Shown: in pieces, positions 35,181 to 45,939 of the stretch | Position numbering within the stretch: the first letter of the stretch is position 1 | How the letters are laid out: the number at the start of each line of letters is the position of its first letter | DNA from: Allolobophora icterica | Lineage: Eukaryota; Annelida; Clitellata; Crassiclitellata; Lumbricidae | Length of the DNA stretch: 64,000 bases | Direction: 5' to 3' | NCBI GenBank assembly: GCA_963556255.1 | Contig: OY744613.1 | Span: 41,333,409-41,397,408, forward strand | Made by a program: the position numbers and the translations under genes | Notes under the pieces: generated by a model | What the model was told of the DNA's origin: nothing | The model's database searches: none | What the model saw: the letters and a program-made list of their open reading frames with translations, nothing else

Positions 35181-35291
35181 CAGGGTGAGAATTGTCAGAG
35201 GGTTGAAGCCCCTAGTCTTTCTTAGGACCCCCAGTTACGACTTCCTTGCACACCACGGGGGTTGTTTCCAACCCCCTCAGTTGTGACAGTG
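35181..35291. mobile_element. Short hAT-like MITE relic
   Basis: Left end CAGGGTGAGAATTGTC and the internal CCCCTAGTCTTTCTTAGGA match the element at 57852-58006. The right end is degraded and the flanking 8-mers agree at only 5 of 8 positions. Confidence 0.45.
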
Positions 35292-35600
35292 TGAATATAT
35301 TGTGCATATATTTCAGCGGGAGGGAATGCAAAATTTTATTGTAGCTAAACTTCCCTAAATATTTCATGATGTTTGTAAGACTTCCTCACTACACAAATTA
35401 CCACAGAGCAGTCCAAAGAAATACTGTACTTCACTCTAGAGTATGTAAAAAAAAGATTATTGGTAACTGATGCATGATTATTTTAAGTCAAAAAGAAACT
35501 CTGTTGTGCAAAGTCCAGTGCACATCGCCTCATTCTGCAGATGGCACACTGTCATTGCATAATATTAACATGAAATAAGCAAATCTTCACAATTAAATTC

Positions 35601-37436
35601 TCAAGGAAAATAACTCAACAGTTTCATTTCAAACAATTCAAGAAATGTGTTCTTCTGGGGAGCATCACTAAAGTGACGAAAACAATGATCCATGATTTCT
35701 GCTTCGATTTCAAACACTTCATCGCATATTCCACAACCAAAAGGTCTAGAAAATGAATGACTATGATTACCACTAGTTGATGATTCATCTTTAAATTGTT
35801 GTTCATCAGAATTTGGTTTCTTGGGTCGAGGTGAAAGGTCTTTCAAAGTTTCCATTCTTGGCAAATATTTATCGTCATTGTTATCTTTATCCTGGTTGTC
35901 ATATTCATCCAATTTGATCAATCTGTTATGCAAATTACTTCCTCGATGTCTCCTGTTTGTCTTTCTCAATGCAACGTTTTGATATGGATCATCTCCAGTT
36001 GTGATATTTTTAAGCTCATTCATACGACTGTTACATTCAAAAGTGTTTTGAACGAGACCATCCTGAAGTTGTTTCTCTCCATCGTGAGTTCTCAAATGGC
36101 TTGTTCGATTATGACGTCCTCCAAAAGTTTTATTTCTGGTGTGGATCCTCGAATGGCTTTGTAGTTGATGACTCCTTGCATATGATTTGGAACATAAATG
36201 GCATTCATATGGTTTTACTCCTGTGTGGAGTTTTAAATGGTATTTGAGCCTGCTACTCTCTGCAAATGCCTTGCCGCATGACTCACATTTATATCGTTTT
36301 TCTCCAGTGTGTATACTCAGATGCAGCTTCATATCCTTATGCCGAGAAAATGCTTTCTGACAGAAACTGCACTTGTATGGTTTTTCTCCAGTGTGGATCA
36401 TTGTATGACGATGAAGATGACGAAGTGTAGAAAATGTTTTGTTGCATAACTGACATAAGTATGGCTTATCTTCAATGTGAATTTTTTTATGTATTGCCAG
36501 ATTATGCCTTCCGGCAAATGCCTTACCACATAAATTGCACTTATATGGTCTTTCTCCAGCGTGGATTGTCATGTGCTTTCAGAGATTGCCACTTTCTGCA
36601 AATGCTTTCTTACATAAAGTGCACTTGAACGGTTTTTCTCCAGTATGTGTTCGTATATGTGCACGAAGACCACCATTCAGTCTAAAACATCTTTTGCAGA
36701 TCTGACAAATATATGACTTTTCTCCAGTGTGCGTTTTTATATGATCTGTCAGAGTATTGCTCTGTGCAAATGCTTTATTACAAAAATTACATTTGAATGG
36801 TTTCTCCTCAGTGTGGATTCTTTTATGAAGTTCCAGATAAGACTTCTGTGCAAAGGCTTTGTGACACAAGTTGCATATATAAGGTTTCTCTCTGGACAGT
36901 ATGGGTTCTCGTATGGCAGAACAGAGTTTTCTTCTCAGAAAATGCTTTATGACATGCATTGCACTTATATGGTTTTTCTCCACTGTGAGTTCTTAAATGG
37001 CGGTTGAGACTCCCCTGCTGTGTTAATGCTTTGCTACAGAATTCACATTTGTATGGTTTCTCCTCAGTGTGAGTTTTTTTTATGTCTTTCCAGATTATCG
37101 ATCCATGCAAATTCTTTTTTACAGAATTCACATTTGTATGGTTTCTCCCCAGTGTGAGTTTTTTTATGTCTTTCCAGACTATCCATCCATGCAAATTCTT
37201 TTTTACAGAAATTGCATTTGTATGGTTTTTCTCCAGTGTGGGATCTAATGTGGGCTTTCAGATTTTGATTATAGGTGAATGTTTTATTACACTCACTGCA
37301 TTTGTATGGTTTTTCTCCAGTGTGCATTCTTATGTGCTGTTTGAGAAGGCATCTCTTTGCAAACTTTTTGTTTCAATATTCACAATCGTACTGTTTTTCG
37401 TCTTTATTTATTACTTCTTGCCTGCATCTTCAGACC
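35601..37436 (-). pseudogene. C2H2 zinc-finger gene with C-terminal module, broken
   Basis: From the ATG region (about 37434, GAAGATGCAGGCAAG) the frame stops within about eight codons. Two finger frames are joined by a +1 A in a homopolymer (37074-37082), another shift lies near 36895, and an in-frame TGA is at 36579-36581. Downstream of that stop 323 codons remain open (36572 to 35601): five fingers, a charged linker and the module RPFGCGICDEVFEIEAEIMD..FLELFEM. About twelve fingers existed. Two adjacent fingers (37064-37240) are near-identical, indicating recent internal duplication. Confidence 0.8.
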
Positions 37437-37605
37437 TTCAATATAGTCAAAAACAAGTTCTCAACAAGTATTTATGAGTTTTTCAGTGTTCACTGTTCAT
37501 CTTATATTTAAGGACGAATTACACATTTACAGTTACAGTAATAGTGACATCATATTTGTTTATTTCGGCTCAACTAAACAAAACCTTCACATTTGATCAT
37601 CTCTG

Positions 37606-37669
37606 AATAGGCAAAAATTTTGGTAATCCTGGAAACGGCGGTCCCAAATTATGAAATTAAATAAATCGG
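37606..37669. repeat. Left outer arm of a large inverted repeat
   Basis: Inverted copy of 39880-39940 (GGGACCGCCGTTTCCAGGAT). Next to it, ATGT arrays and the word at 38160-38205 also have inverted partners near 39757-39850. Confidence 0.75.
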
Positions 37670-37679
37670 TATGTAGTAA

Positions 37680-37930
37680 TGGGTTCACATACATGTATCT
37701 ATGTATGTATATAGGGGTGTATAAATGTACGTATGTATGTACATACATGTATAATTGTATGTATGTATGCATGTACATACATGTATGTATGTATGTATGT
37801 ATATACATGTATGTATGCATTTATGTATGTATGTACTCCCTGTATGTACAAGTCATTTATTTCTTGCACATACATTTATGTATGTACAAGTCATTTATTT
37901 CTTGCACATACATGCATGCATACATACTTA
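37680..37930. repeat. ATGT/ACAT tetranucleotide array
   Basis: Degenerate TATG/CATA tetramers with strand switches. Confidence 0.9.
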
Positions 37931-37934
37931 TTGC

Positions 37935-38158
37935 GGATATTTCTATTTTTTTTCTATAGCGCCTCTCGAAGTCAACTACTACTCAGAGGCGCTCCCGACT
38001 ACAGCATTTGATACTGTGCCGGAATTTTCACGCCGAAGCGCCACGAGCAATTGCGAGTGAAGGACTTGCCCAAGGTCCGTACGCAGCGGCTAGTGTGGGA
38101 TTCGAACCTGCAACCCTCCGGTCACAAAGCGCCGAACTTACCACTGAGCCACCACGCC
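37935..38158 (-). repeat. tRNA-derived SINE (second family)
   Basis: The minus strand begins with a tRNA-like head: A box GTGGCTCAGTGGTAAG and B box GGTTCGAATCC (38085-38158). Then comes ACCTTGGGCAAGTCCTTCAC, as in CORE/MIR-like SINE bodies, and an end GAGGCGCTATAGAAAAAAAA. The distance between boxes fits a tRNA head, but no acceptor stem closes. Confidence 0.75.
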
Positions 38159-38594
38159 CCACATATTACACACGTAAATACATAATATATACATACATAC
38201 AACATACATACATGTCACGAGTTGTTTTACAATTGGTTAGTTATGCCTCGTCAGTTATGGCGAGGAGTTTCGAGACAAAGCAGATCTAGTTTGGTAAGGT
38301 TATAAGCAATTCTTTCTGTTTTCAAATCACACATTTAATCGTTCTCTGTCTGAGTAACAAAAGAAAAACAGAACAAAATAAAGATTAACAAGAAGGTCCT
38401 ACGAGTTTGTGTCGCTGAGTTACTCTATTTAAGCCTAATATATTGTCCCCTGGGTCGATGACCGTTTTCCCTTCCCAGGTCTTCCCCCTTCCCCAACAAT
38501 ATCCGGTACTCACAGTTCGTAGACCATGGTCTTACCGCCGGGAAGCCAACTCATGTGGAAAACGTCAAGCAACCTGACCCGTTCGCAGACAGAC

Positions 38595-38960
38595 CACATT
38601 CCGTCGTTGTAGCCTGGTTGCGTTCGGAGACCAACAGCGTGCTTTCGTCGTCGTAGCCCTGTTGCGTTCGGAGACCAACAGCGTGCTGCCGTCGTCGTAG
38701 CCCTGTTGCGTTCGGAGACCAACAGCGTGCTGCCGTCGTCGTAGCCCTGTTGCGTTCGGAGACCAACAGCGTGCTGCCGTCGTCGTAACCCTGTTGCGTT
38801 CAGAGACCAACAGCGTACTGCCGTCGTCGTAGCCCTGTTGCGTTCGGAGACCAACAGCGTGCTGCCGTCGTCGTAGCCCTGTTGCGTTCGGAGACCAACA
38901 GCGTGCTTCCGTCGTCGGGTACCTGTTGCGTTCCAAGACCAACAGCGTTCGTCCGTCGTC
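38595..38960. repeat. 44-bp minisatellite, about eight units
   Basis: Unit contains TTGCGTTCGGAGACCAACAG and GTCGTCGTAGCCC. Because 44 is not a multiple of three, the long minus frame through it repeats every 44 residues and is not a gene. Confidence 0.9.
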
Positions 38961-39078
38961 GTAGCTCCGTCGCGTTCGGAGACCAGACACCTTCTGCCCA
39001 GAATCACCGTCCTCTCCTTTCCACGTTTCATTCGTTGCCCATCCCTCTGGACCCCACGGTCACCGATTGTCATCGACC

Positions 39079-39256
<178 letters not shown>

Positions 39257-39395
39257 TAGAGCTAGACTCTGTGTGTGTCTATATATCTACGATCTTATGT
39301 CAGACTCTCTATTTATATCTGTTCCACGGTCTAGTTTCTAAGTCCCTATCCTAGTCTGTGAAGAGTTTATATCAATGCAAGGGCAATTCGTGACA

Positions 39396-39870
39396 ATACA
39401 TACATACATACATACATACATACACAAGTGCATACATACATTCATACATACATGCATGTATGTATGCATGCATGCATGTATGTATGTTTGTATGAATGTA
39501 TGCACGTGTGTATGCGATTGCACATACATGTATGTACATATACATAAAAACATACATACACACGTACATACATTCATAGATACATGTATGTACATACATA
39601 CATGTACTACATACATACATATATACATACATACGTGCAATCGCATACACACGTGCATACATTCATACAAACATACATACATGCATGCATTGCATGCATA
39701 CATACATGCATGTATGTATGAATGTATGTATGCACTTGTGTATGTATGTATGTATGTATGTTGTATGTATGTATATATTATGTATTTACGTGTGTAATAT
39801 GTACGCATGCACATACATGTATGTATGCACATACATGTATCTATGTATGTGTGTAGGTGTGTATGTTACG
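39396..39870. repeat. ACAT/ATGT arrays and right inverted arm
   Basis: Tetranucleotide arrays whose 39757-39803 part is a perfect inverted copy of 38160-38205. The outer arm 39880-39940 pairs with 37606-37669. Confidence 0.85.
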
Positions 39871-39944
39871 TTTTTATGCGCTATACCGATTTTATCATTT
39901 GGGACCGCCGTTTCCAGGATTACCAAAATTTTAATCACATGTTG

Positions 39945-40440
39945 CAGCTCTGCTATCAGAGAGATTTCCCTTGTCGTTTTCTCGTCTAGTGTTTGCGATT
40001 TACAGGTCACTCCAGATAGTTCACTTACTTTTACGGATAACATTTGCAACCTTACCTGCTCCTCATACTTCCACCTAAGGCATCACAGGGCTATCCGTCT
40101 CTCAGTTATATCTTTGACTGTCACCTCAATTGTATTTATGTGATTTCAGTCAACGGCCCCATTCTGCTGCCTCGCTTTGTCCTCTCAGTTCTTCTGACCG
40201 ATTTGACCTTCTGGTTCCCTGTTTCAGGACTGCAAAGGCTCAATCTAGATCCTTTGTCTGCATAGGTCCCTCCATTTGAAACGGTCTTCCTTCCTCTGTC
40301 TGTTCCTCCATTCTCTTTCTTCCCCCTTCTCCTACCTCAAAACCTTCTTCTCTCAGGGTCTCGTGCATTGGGAGTGCTTCTGAGTGGCCAATGCCGCGAG
40401 AAGCACTTTAGAAATTATCGAATACAATACAATACATGTA
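39945..40440 (+). mobile_element. CR1/L2-like LINE 3' fragment
   Basis: Reads VTPDSSLTFTDNICNLTCSS and HHRAIRLSVISLTVTSIV (about 40005-40135), the post-palm region of an L2/CR1 RT, then after an internal loss the 3' end AAGCACTTTAGAAATTATCG with an AATAC tail (40420-40438). Confidence 0.65.
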
Positions 40441-40444
40441 TTAG

Positions 40445-41101
40445 ACCAACTTGAATGATATTTTAGTAGCTCCACAGTTACTACACAGATCACAAAATAT
40501 TATATTGTTGGACGTCCTATAATTGCAGCTGCATCAATTTTCAGATATCCCTTTAAATTCTACTTCTAAAATGGGTAATATTGAGCAGACAAGATCTCCT
40601 TATTAAACAGCCACACTGTCTTGACTTTCATGTATATACTTTTTTTGTTGGTGGCAATTAGTAGGTGCACATCCTATTTCTAGGTTTAACTTCCTACAAG
40701 ATCTTTTGTTTAGATACAATATTTTGTAAAGTTCTTCTGTGGATAAGATATAAACTTTTGTGACAGTGCTTTATACTCTGTCATATACCGACTGAGAAGT
40801 CTTTAGTGATTTTTCATTGTGTCAAAACTCTGAAGAAAATCATATTTAGTTGAGATACAATGCTCTCTAGTGAATTTCAATTTGTAGATGTAATAACAAT
40901 ATTCTAAGTAAATATTCAAAATAAAAATTTATAGAGCACAATGTAACAAAATCTAAAAGGCATTCTATGTGCTTGCCTGCACGAAGCTAAGTGTCACTGA
41001 GAATGTAAGACAATACACAGAACAAGATGACTGGTTAACGTAATCTGCTTAGCCTACCTAAATCATATTATGTACTAATGAGAATATAAATTTCGTCAGT
41101 G
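40445..41101. other. Intergenic, nothing recognised
   Basis: AT-rich; no supported feature. Confidence 0.4.
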
Positions 41102-41109
41102 TGCAAAAC

Positions 41110-42405
41110 CAGGGCCTACTACCCCCCCCCCTGTAAGCTGGAAGCAATCCCCCTTACTGTAAACCTCCCCTATCTCCCATCCCTTCTTCCACTACACCTC
41201 CCCACTCCCTTCCTCCCCCTTTCCCCTCCAAATCCACACCCTCTCCCTTCCCCTCCTGTACATTCCCCCTCTCCCTCCCCTCCCCCTTGAATTGGGGGTC
41301 CGGGGGCCCTCCCCCGGAAAAAATTTGGATTTCTACATTGCCGTAGGTGAGTTTTAGCGCATTTTTTGAAGCAAGAAAACTGGCTTTGGAAAACTAAGTT
41401 TATACATTTTAGTTCAACTGAACTGTTGAATTAATTTCTGCAGGTCTCCCAGTGCACTGTAAAAATTTTATGGGACAAGCTGTAATAAATATGGCACAGA
41501 ATTTCAGTGCTACAATTATTGTTGTGTAGTGCAGTGAAAATGAGATTATCAGGTCTTGAAAATATTCCTGCAAAATAATTGTCGGCTGGATAACACTGTA
41601 GTAGGCAGGGATGGAGCCTTTTACCGCTGCATATAACACCAGAAATGTGCACTCATAATGCAATCGTTAAAATCCCCATATATTTGCTAAACAGTGTCCT
41701 ATATTGCCCAATATTTTAACATGTGTGGAGATTTCTAAATCAACAGGATTGTGAATGCTTTTCTTCAATTTTTTAAATACTTTTTGCATCTTTCATCAAC
41801 AAAAAATAGCAGAACATAAAGGCCAATAGCTATAGCCAGTGTTTAATCTAGTCCCCCTCTTCTGGGAGGGGAAACCAGGTTTCTGGGGGGACAAGCCAAT
41901 TTTCCAGACTTTTTCAACTTTCGTCTGTCCAGACTTTTTCAAGTTTCATCTTTAAAAAAGTTGATGTCCTTTTTTTTAGTCATTCGTTTATTTCATGACC
42001 TTTTTTAGGAATACGTCTCTCTGGGGGGAACCATATATCACCATGTATCCTGGGGGGGAAGCTCTCAACATTATAATATTGCCGGCCTCTGGGGGGAAAC
42101 ATCAATCCTGGGGGGACATTTACCCCCCCCCCCAAAGACGTCTAGATTAAACACTGGCCAATAGCTAAAGAAAAACAAGTAATAATGATACACGACAACA
42201 CTGCTTAGACACTGTATGGTAACCTCAGCAAATATTGCATGGCCCATAATACTGATATATCACAATACAATACTTTAAGAATCATTACTAATTAGTCACT
42301 AATTATTAGACATTAGTGACTGTGCCAGGGGGGAAACATTTCCCCCTCTGGCACAAATTGGAAGCAGTCTGATTCCTTCCCCCCCCCCCTACGTAGTAGG
42401 CCCTG
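41110..42405. mobile_element. hAT-type nonautonomous element, 1296 bp
   Basis: Ends CAGGGCCTACTAC and GTAGTAGGCCCTG with perfect 8-bp duplications TGCAAAAC (41102-41109 and 42406-42413). C-rich subterminal tracts; no transposase frame. Contains the nested element at 41836-42157. Confidence 0.9.
41836..42157. mobile_element. Nested TIR element with a 13-bp flanking repeat
   Basis: Perfect 16-bp inverted ends CCAGTGTTTAATCTAG, flanked by CCAATAGCTATAG (41823-41835) and CCAATAGCTAAAG (42158-42170), 12 of 13 identical. Inserted into the hAT element. No coding region. Confidence 0.75.
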
Positions 42406-42413
42406 TGCAAAAC

Positions 42414-43072
42414 AATGCAAAGAAAACCAGAAGAGGCAGCAGTGGTTGGTCAGACACACACACATGAAACCCCTTACAAACAGAACTGCCAAAATTAATC
42501 AGAGGTGCTCTCTGCCCTAGCGTAACCGATACTGTAGCATGAAGAACAGAAATTTCACCAGTAAGCAACACAATGTCGGGCTCGTGCACATGCATAAAAC
42601 CCAGCCAACAGATTCTCATCCAAAGATGACTTTTATCATCCAGTTCAAAGTCTGTGGACCAGTCTGCATCGATAGCATATGATCAGCTGTGCCTCATTCG
42701 GTTGATAACGCAAGTCTGGCTATCCAGGGGGCCGCCATGTGCAAGTTGAACAGGTATTCATCGCCCATTAGTCAATAGATCCAAGCGCAACTAGTGACAC
42801 ACGGTCAACGTCACTCCAAAGACCCACATCATTGCTCTTCCGTCAATACAATAATTATAATCATCATGCTGAAGACGGTGTATGTGGGTTCGTAAATTCG
42901 AGACTCGGCTGCACATCCAGAAGCCAAACCCTTCTAATAGTTATATATGAAAACAAAACAAGCCCAGAAAGCACCATCACACGTAGGGCCTACAAACTTC
43001 GAAGCAGAAACGATTCAATCGGAGAACCATTCCAGCAAGAAAATTTAACAGCGTAGCCCATGTACCATGCTT
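42414..43072. other. Intergenic, nothing recognised
   Basis: Mixed-composition sequence with short open frames only and no recognisable product. Confidence 0.4.
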
Positions 43073-43075
43073 TTA

Positions 43076-43835
43076 GGGGTCGTCCACTAATTATATCAAC
43101 AAATTTTAGGCAGTTTTTAACCCCCTCCTTCGGTAAACGTACGTTTTAGTGTAATTAATTATTGGATCAAATGTCCACATTCGCTTTAGCGTAATTAATT
43201 ATTGGAAGCTGGATGAGCGATGAAAATAGAAATCAAACTGGAAGCTGGATGTGCGAAGAAAATAGACCTCAAACTAGAAGCTGTATCAGCGATGAAAATG
43301 AGTCATATTAAAACTTAAGATAGAAGCTGGATGTGCCATGAAAATGAGCTAAAACTGAAAGCCGGAAATCCTGAAAATAATTAATTATGCTAAAGCGTAC
43401 GTCTCCCCCTCTCTCCCCCTTGTCAACAACTGTCAAACATTCAAGGACCCGGCCCTAATAGAATTATGTCAACAACGTTTTACCCCTCCCCTCCTCCGTG
43501 AAAACAAATTATCTCTCCATCGAAAAAGAAACTCGGAAGATTAAATTTTCAAAAAGAATCCAGGATATTCGCATTTAAGAGATTATGCAGCGCATTTTCT
43601 CATTAATCTTCCAACAATATAATTTAAATGAAGAAAATATCGCGTGTGATTAAATTACAGACAAAAATGTTATAGATCACTCATAAAGACTTTCGGAATC
43701 TCTGGTTGCGTTTTGATAAAATTATTGTTGACCTCAATTTCTCTTGAACTCCGCTCCTCCCCTTGTCAAGAATTGTCAAACTTCTTCAAACACCCTCCCT
43801 CCCCAATATTGTTGACATATTTAATGGACGTCCCC
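43076..43835. mobile_element. PIF/Harbinger-like MITE (i), 760 bp
   Basis: Ends GGGGTCGTCC and GGACGTCCCC with TTA on both sides (43073-43075, 43836-43838). Same family as 50525-51466 in the opposite orientation (shared GACTTTCGGAATCTCTGGTT region), with a minisatellite-bearing inner element at about 43137-43406. No transposase. Assigned from the 3-bp TWA duplication and G-rich ends. Confidence 0.75.
43195..43390. repeat. 36-39 bp minisatellite inside MITE (i)
   Basis: About five units containing GAAGCTGGATGAGCGATGAA; same monomer as at 11370, 15430 and 54665. Confidence 0.8.
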
Positions 43836-43869
43836 TTATATCGTGAATAGTTATTATATCGAGCCTGAA

Positions 43870-44025
43870 ACAGAAAATATCAATTGACCTACTTCAAAAT
43901 ATCAATAGACCTACTTCAATATATCAATAGACCTACTTCAATATATCAATAGGCCTATATCAATAGACCTACTTCAATATATAAAAAAATATCAATATAT
44001 CAAAAAATATCAATAGACCTACTAA
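43870..44025. repeat. ATCAATAGACCTACTTCAAT minisatellite
   Basis: About six units of a 22-27 bp repeat. Confidence 0.85.
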
Positions 44026-44027
44026 GG

Positions 44028-44090
44028 TGCTTGGCCTTCGAGTGGCGCTTTGGAAGTTTGGAGATTACGATTACGATTACGATTACGAAT
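44028..44090 (+). mobile_element. CR1/L2-like LINE 3' tail
   Basis: Ends in four GATTAC copies, as the LINE tails at 7230 and 45700. Confidence 0.5.
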
Positions 44091-44347
44091 ATTCAGCAAA
44101 TGAAAGAACTGAATTTATCTCGTAAATACGAATACAGTAATGAGAATAAAATTACTCCACCGTTCCCTTTGTCGGGTCCCAAAATGGTGTTCAAGAAGAG
44201 CCAGTTAGTATAAGTAGAAGTTGGATTGCCACAAGCTCATGTCCTCTAGTGATTGAACGTAGCGTTATTTGTCTAAATTTAAACAACTTAAGAACGCGCG
44301 ATCATGAGGGTTTGGTTTTACTGCGCCCAATAATGGTTGATGCCTTG

Positions 44348-44487
44348 TGACAAGCATTTCACGCCAGCCACTTTGCGATTATCATGCCGACCAATCACGT
44401 GCCACATAACCATGCTAATTATTTGCAAGTCGTCTTGGTGATTGGTCGGTATGATATTACAAAGTGGCAGGCTTGAAGTGCTTGTCA
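44348..44487. mobile_element. Fold-back MITE, 140 bp
   Basis: About 50-bp inverted arms (TGACAAGCATTTCACGCC... and its complement) with the conserved CCGACCAATCAC word. Target duplication not clear. Confidence 0.6.
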
Positions 44488-44569
44488 TTAGACGTCAGGG
44501 CAATAGATCAATACTAGTAGGCTAATTACAATTACCTCAGCCTAAATATAGCCACGCTGTTGTTCGATG

Positions 44570-44700
44570 CAAATCTACAAAATCGTAATCGTAAACTCCA
44601 TATTTCTAAAGCGCTACTCTAAGGCTAAAAGCAAAACACCTGTTTTGAGTGGCGCTATATAAATTCTCGATTACAATTGCAATTATTATTAACGAGCTAA
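44570..44700 (-). mobile_element. Two adjacent LINE 3' tails
   Basis: 44575-44640 is a minus-strand copy of the tail at 7155-7230 (AGTAGCGCTTTAGAAAT then GATTACGATT). 44640-44690 is a plus-strand tail (GGCGCTATATAAATTCTCGA). Confidence 0.45.
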
Positions 44701-44817
44701 TGTAAGACAACTGAAAGGCGCTCTATTAGGTGTATTGATATAATTATACATGTACATGCAAGCATCTGAAGACCAGCCTTTAGTCTTCGTAAATATGGTA
44801 GACAGTCCACCTCAATC

Positions 44818-44990
44818 TAGCTGTTAGTCTATATCAAAATAGTATTTAGTTCACGGTGGTGTAGCTTTCATTTGTGCATGTAGTGCTTCAAACACTACAC
44901 TGTTAGTCTATATCAAAATGGCATTTAGTTCACAGTGGTGCAGCTTTCATGTGTGTATGTAGCGCTTCAAGCACTACACTGTGTTTGTTT
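44818..44990. repeat. Tandem duplication, about 93-bp unit, two copies
   Basis: CTGTTAGTCTATATCAAAAT to GCTTCAARCACTACA occurs twice in tandem. Confidence 0.85.
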
Positions 44991-45105
44991 TTAGTCTACG
45001 TAAGGCGAGCTCAGCGTCTGTCTACTGAGAACGGCTTTTAGACCAGTTTTTATAGGAAGGTCATTATTTTGTATGATGGAAAACTCACTCAGACCTAGGT
45101 GTGTA

Positions 45106-45348
45106 CATGGGCTTCCGCAGGAATTTTTCTAGATGGGGGAAAAATTTCTGGGGAACAAAATTTTTGTTGATGGAGCAAAATTACGTCTTTTGAATAGAAT
45201 AGTTGACTTGCCTAACTAATTGTTTCTTAGCATTGAAAATCGTGTTGGGACTGTTGGAATAATCATAATAATCAAGATTTTATTTTGTAAAAGATTTCCA
45301 AACCCGGGGTAGGGAAGGCCCATCTTGTATCCCCTCCGGACACCCATG
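45106..45348. mobile_element. MITE with CATGGGCNTCCG ends
   Basis: Inverted ends CATGGGCTTCCG and CGGACACCCATG inside the minisatellite. The left part is related to 58540-58762 (reverse orientation; GAAAATCGTGTTGGGAC shared). Target duplication unclear. Confidence 0.5.
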
Positions 45349-45554
45349 CCTGTGTATATAGGCTACGAGGATTATTGACATCATGTAAAACTCAGTAAGA
45401 CCAATTTACATACAAGGATAATTGGCTTTATGTAAATCTCAGGAAGACCTGTGGATATACGAGGATTATTGGCATAATGTAAATCTAAGTAAGACCAGTT
45501 TAGATATGAGGCACGTTTGCATGATGTAAAACTCAGTAACACCAATTTATATAC

Positions 45555-45712
45555 AAGGATCCAGATCCATCCTACGAACTCACCAAAACTTCACCACTTG
45601 CTATATTATCTCCACAGGTCTTTCACTCAAAACTGAAAACACTGCTCTTTCATAAATCCTATCCCGATTCCTCTTCTCTGTCTAAAATCCGGAGATTACG
45701 ATTACGATTATT
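45555..45712 (+). mobile_element. CR1/L2-like LINE 3' piece
   Basis: CCACAGGTCTTTCACTCAAA matches the LINE at 25340-25365 in reverse; ends GATTACGATTACGATTA. Confidence 0.6.
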
Positions 45713-45833
45713 GGCTTGATTGATAAGTCAGTGAGACCAATTTGTACACGAGGATTATTGGTACGATGTAAAACTCAGTAAAACCAGTTTCAGATTCACA
45801 TTTCTGGGTGACTGCGCTCGTTAAAATGTTCTT

Positions 45834-45834
45834 G

Positions 45835-45916
<82 letters not shown>
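45834..45916. repeat. AAT microsatellite
   Basis: About 80 bp of (AAT)n bordering the LINE fragment. Confidence 0.95.
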
Positions 45917-45917
<1 letters not shown>

Positions 45918-45939
45918 TTTATTATTACTATAATCTGAA

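Larger units (their letters stand above)
45050..45830. repeat. 48-57 bp minisatellite, left part
   Basis: Units contain GAGGATTATTGGCATGATGT and AAAACTCAGTAAGACCAGTT. Interrupted by a MITE (45106-45348) and a LINE piece (45555-45712); continues at 47870-48290. Confidence 0.85.

Noticed and set aside
38085..38158. tRNA-like sequence with A and B boxes (minus strand)
   Set aside because: No closing acceptor stem, and the B box is followed directly by a SINE body; treated as a SINE head, not a tRNA gene.
38595..38960. CRISPR-like spaced repeats
   Set aside because: Units are contiguous with no unique spacers, and the context is eukaryotic.
38510..39073. 187-codon minus frame with repeated SERNRATTT words
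   Set aside because: Open only because a 44-bp repeat lacks stops in its frames; no protein-like conservation.
41099..41290. Proline-rich frame
   Set aside because: C-rich end of a hAT element.
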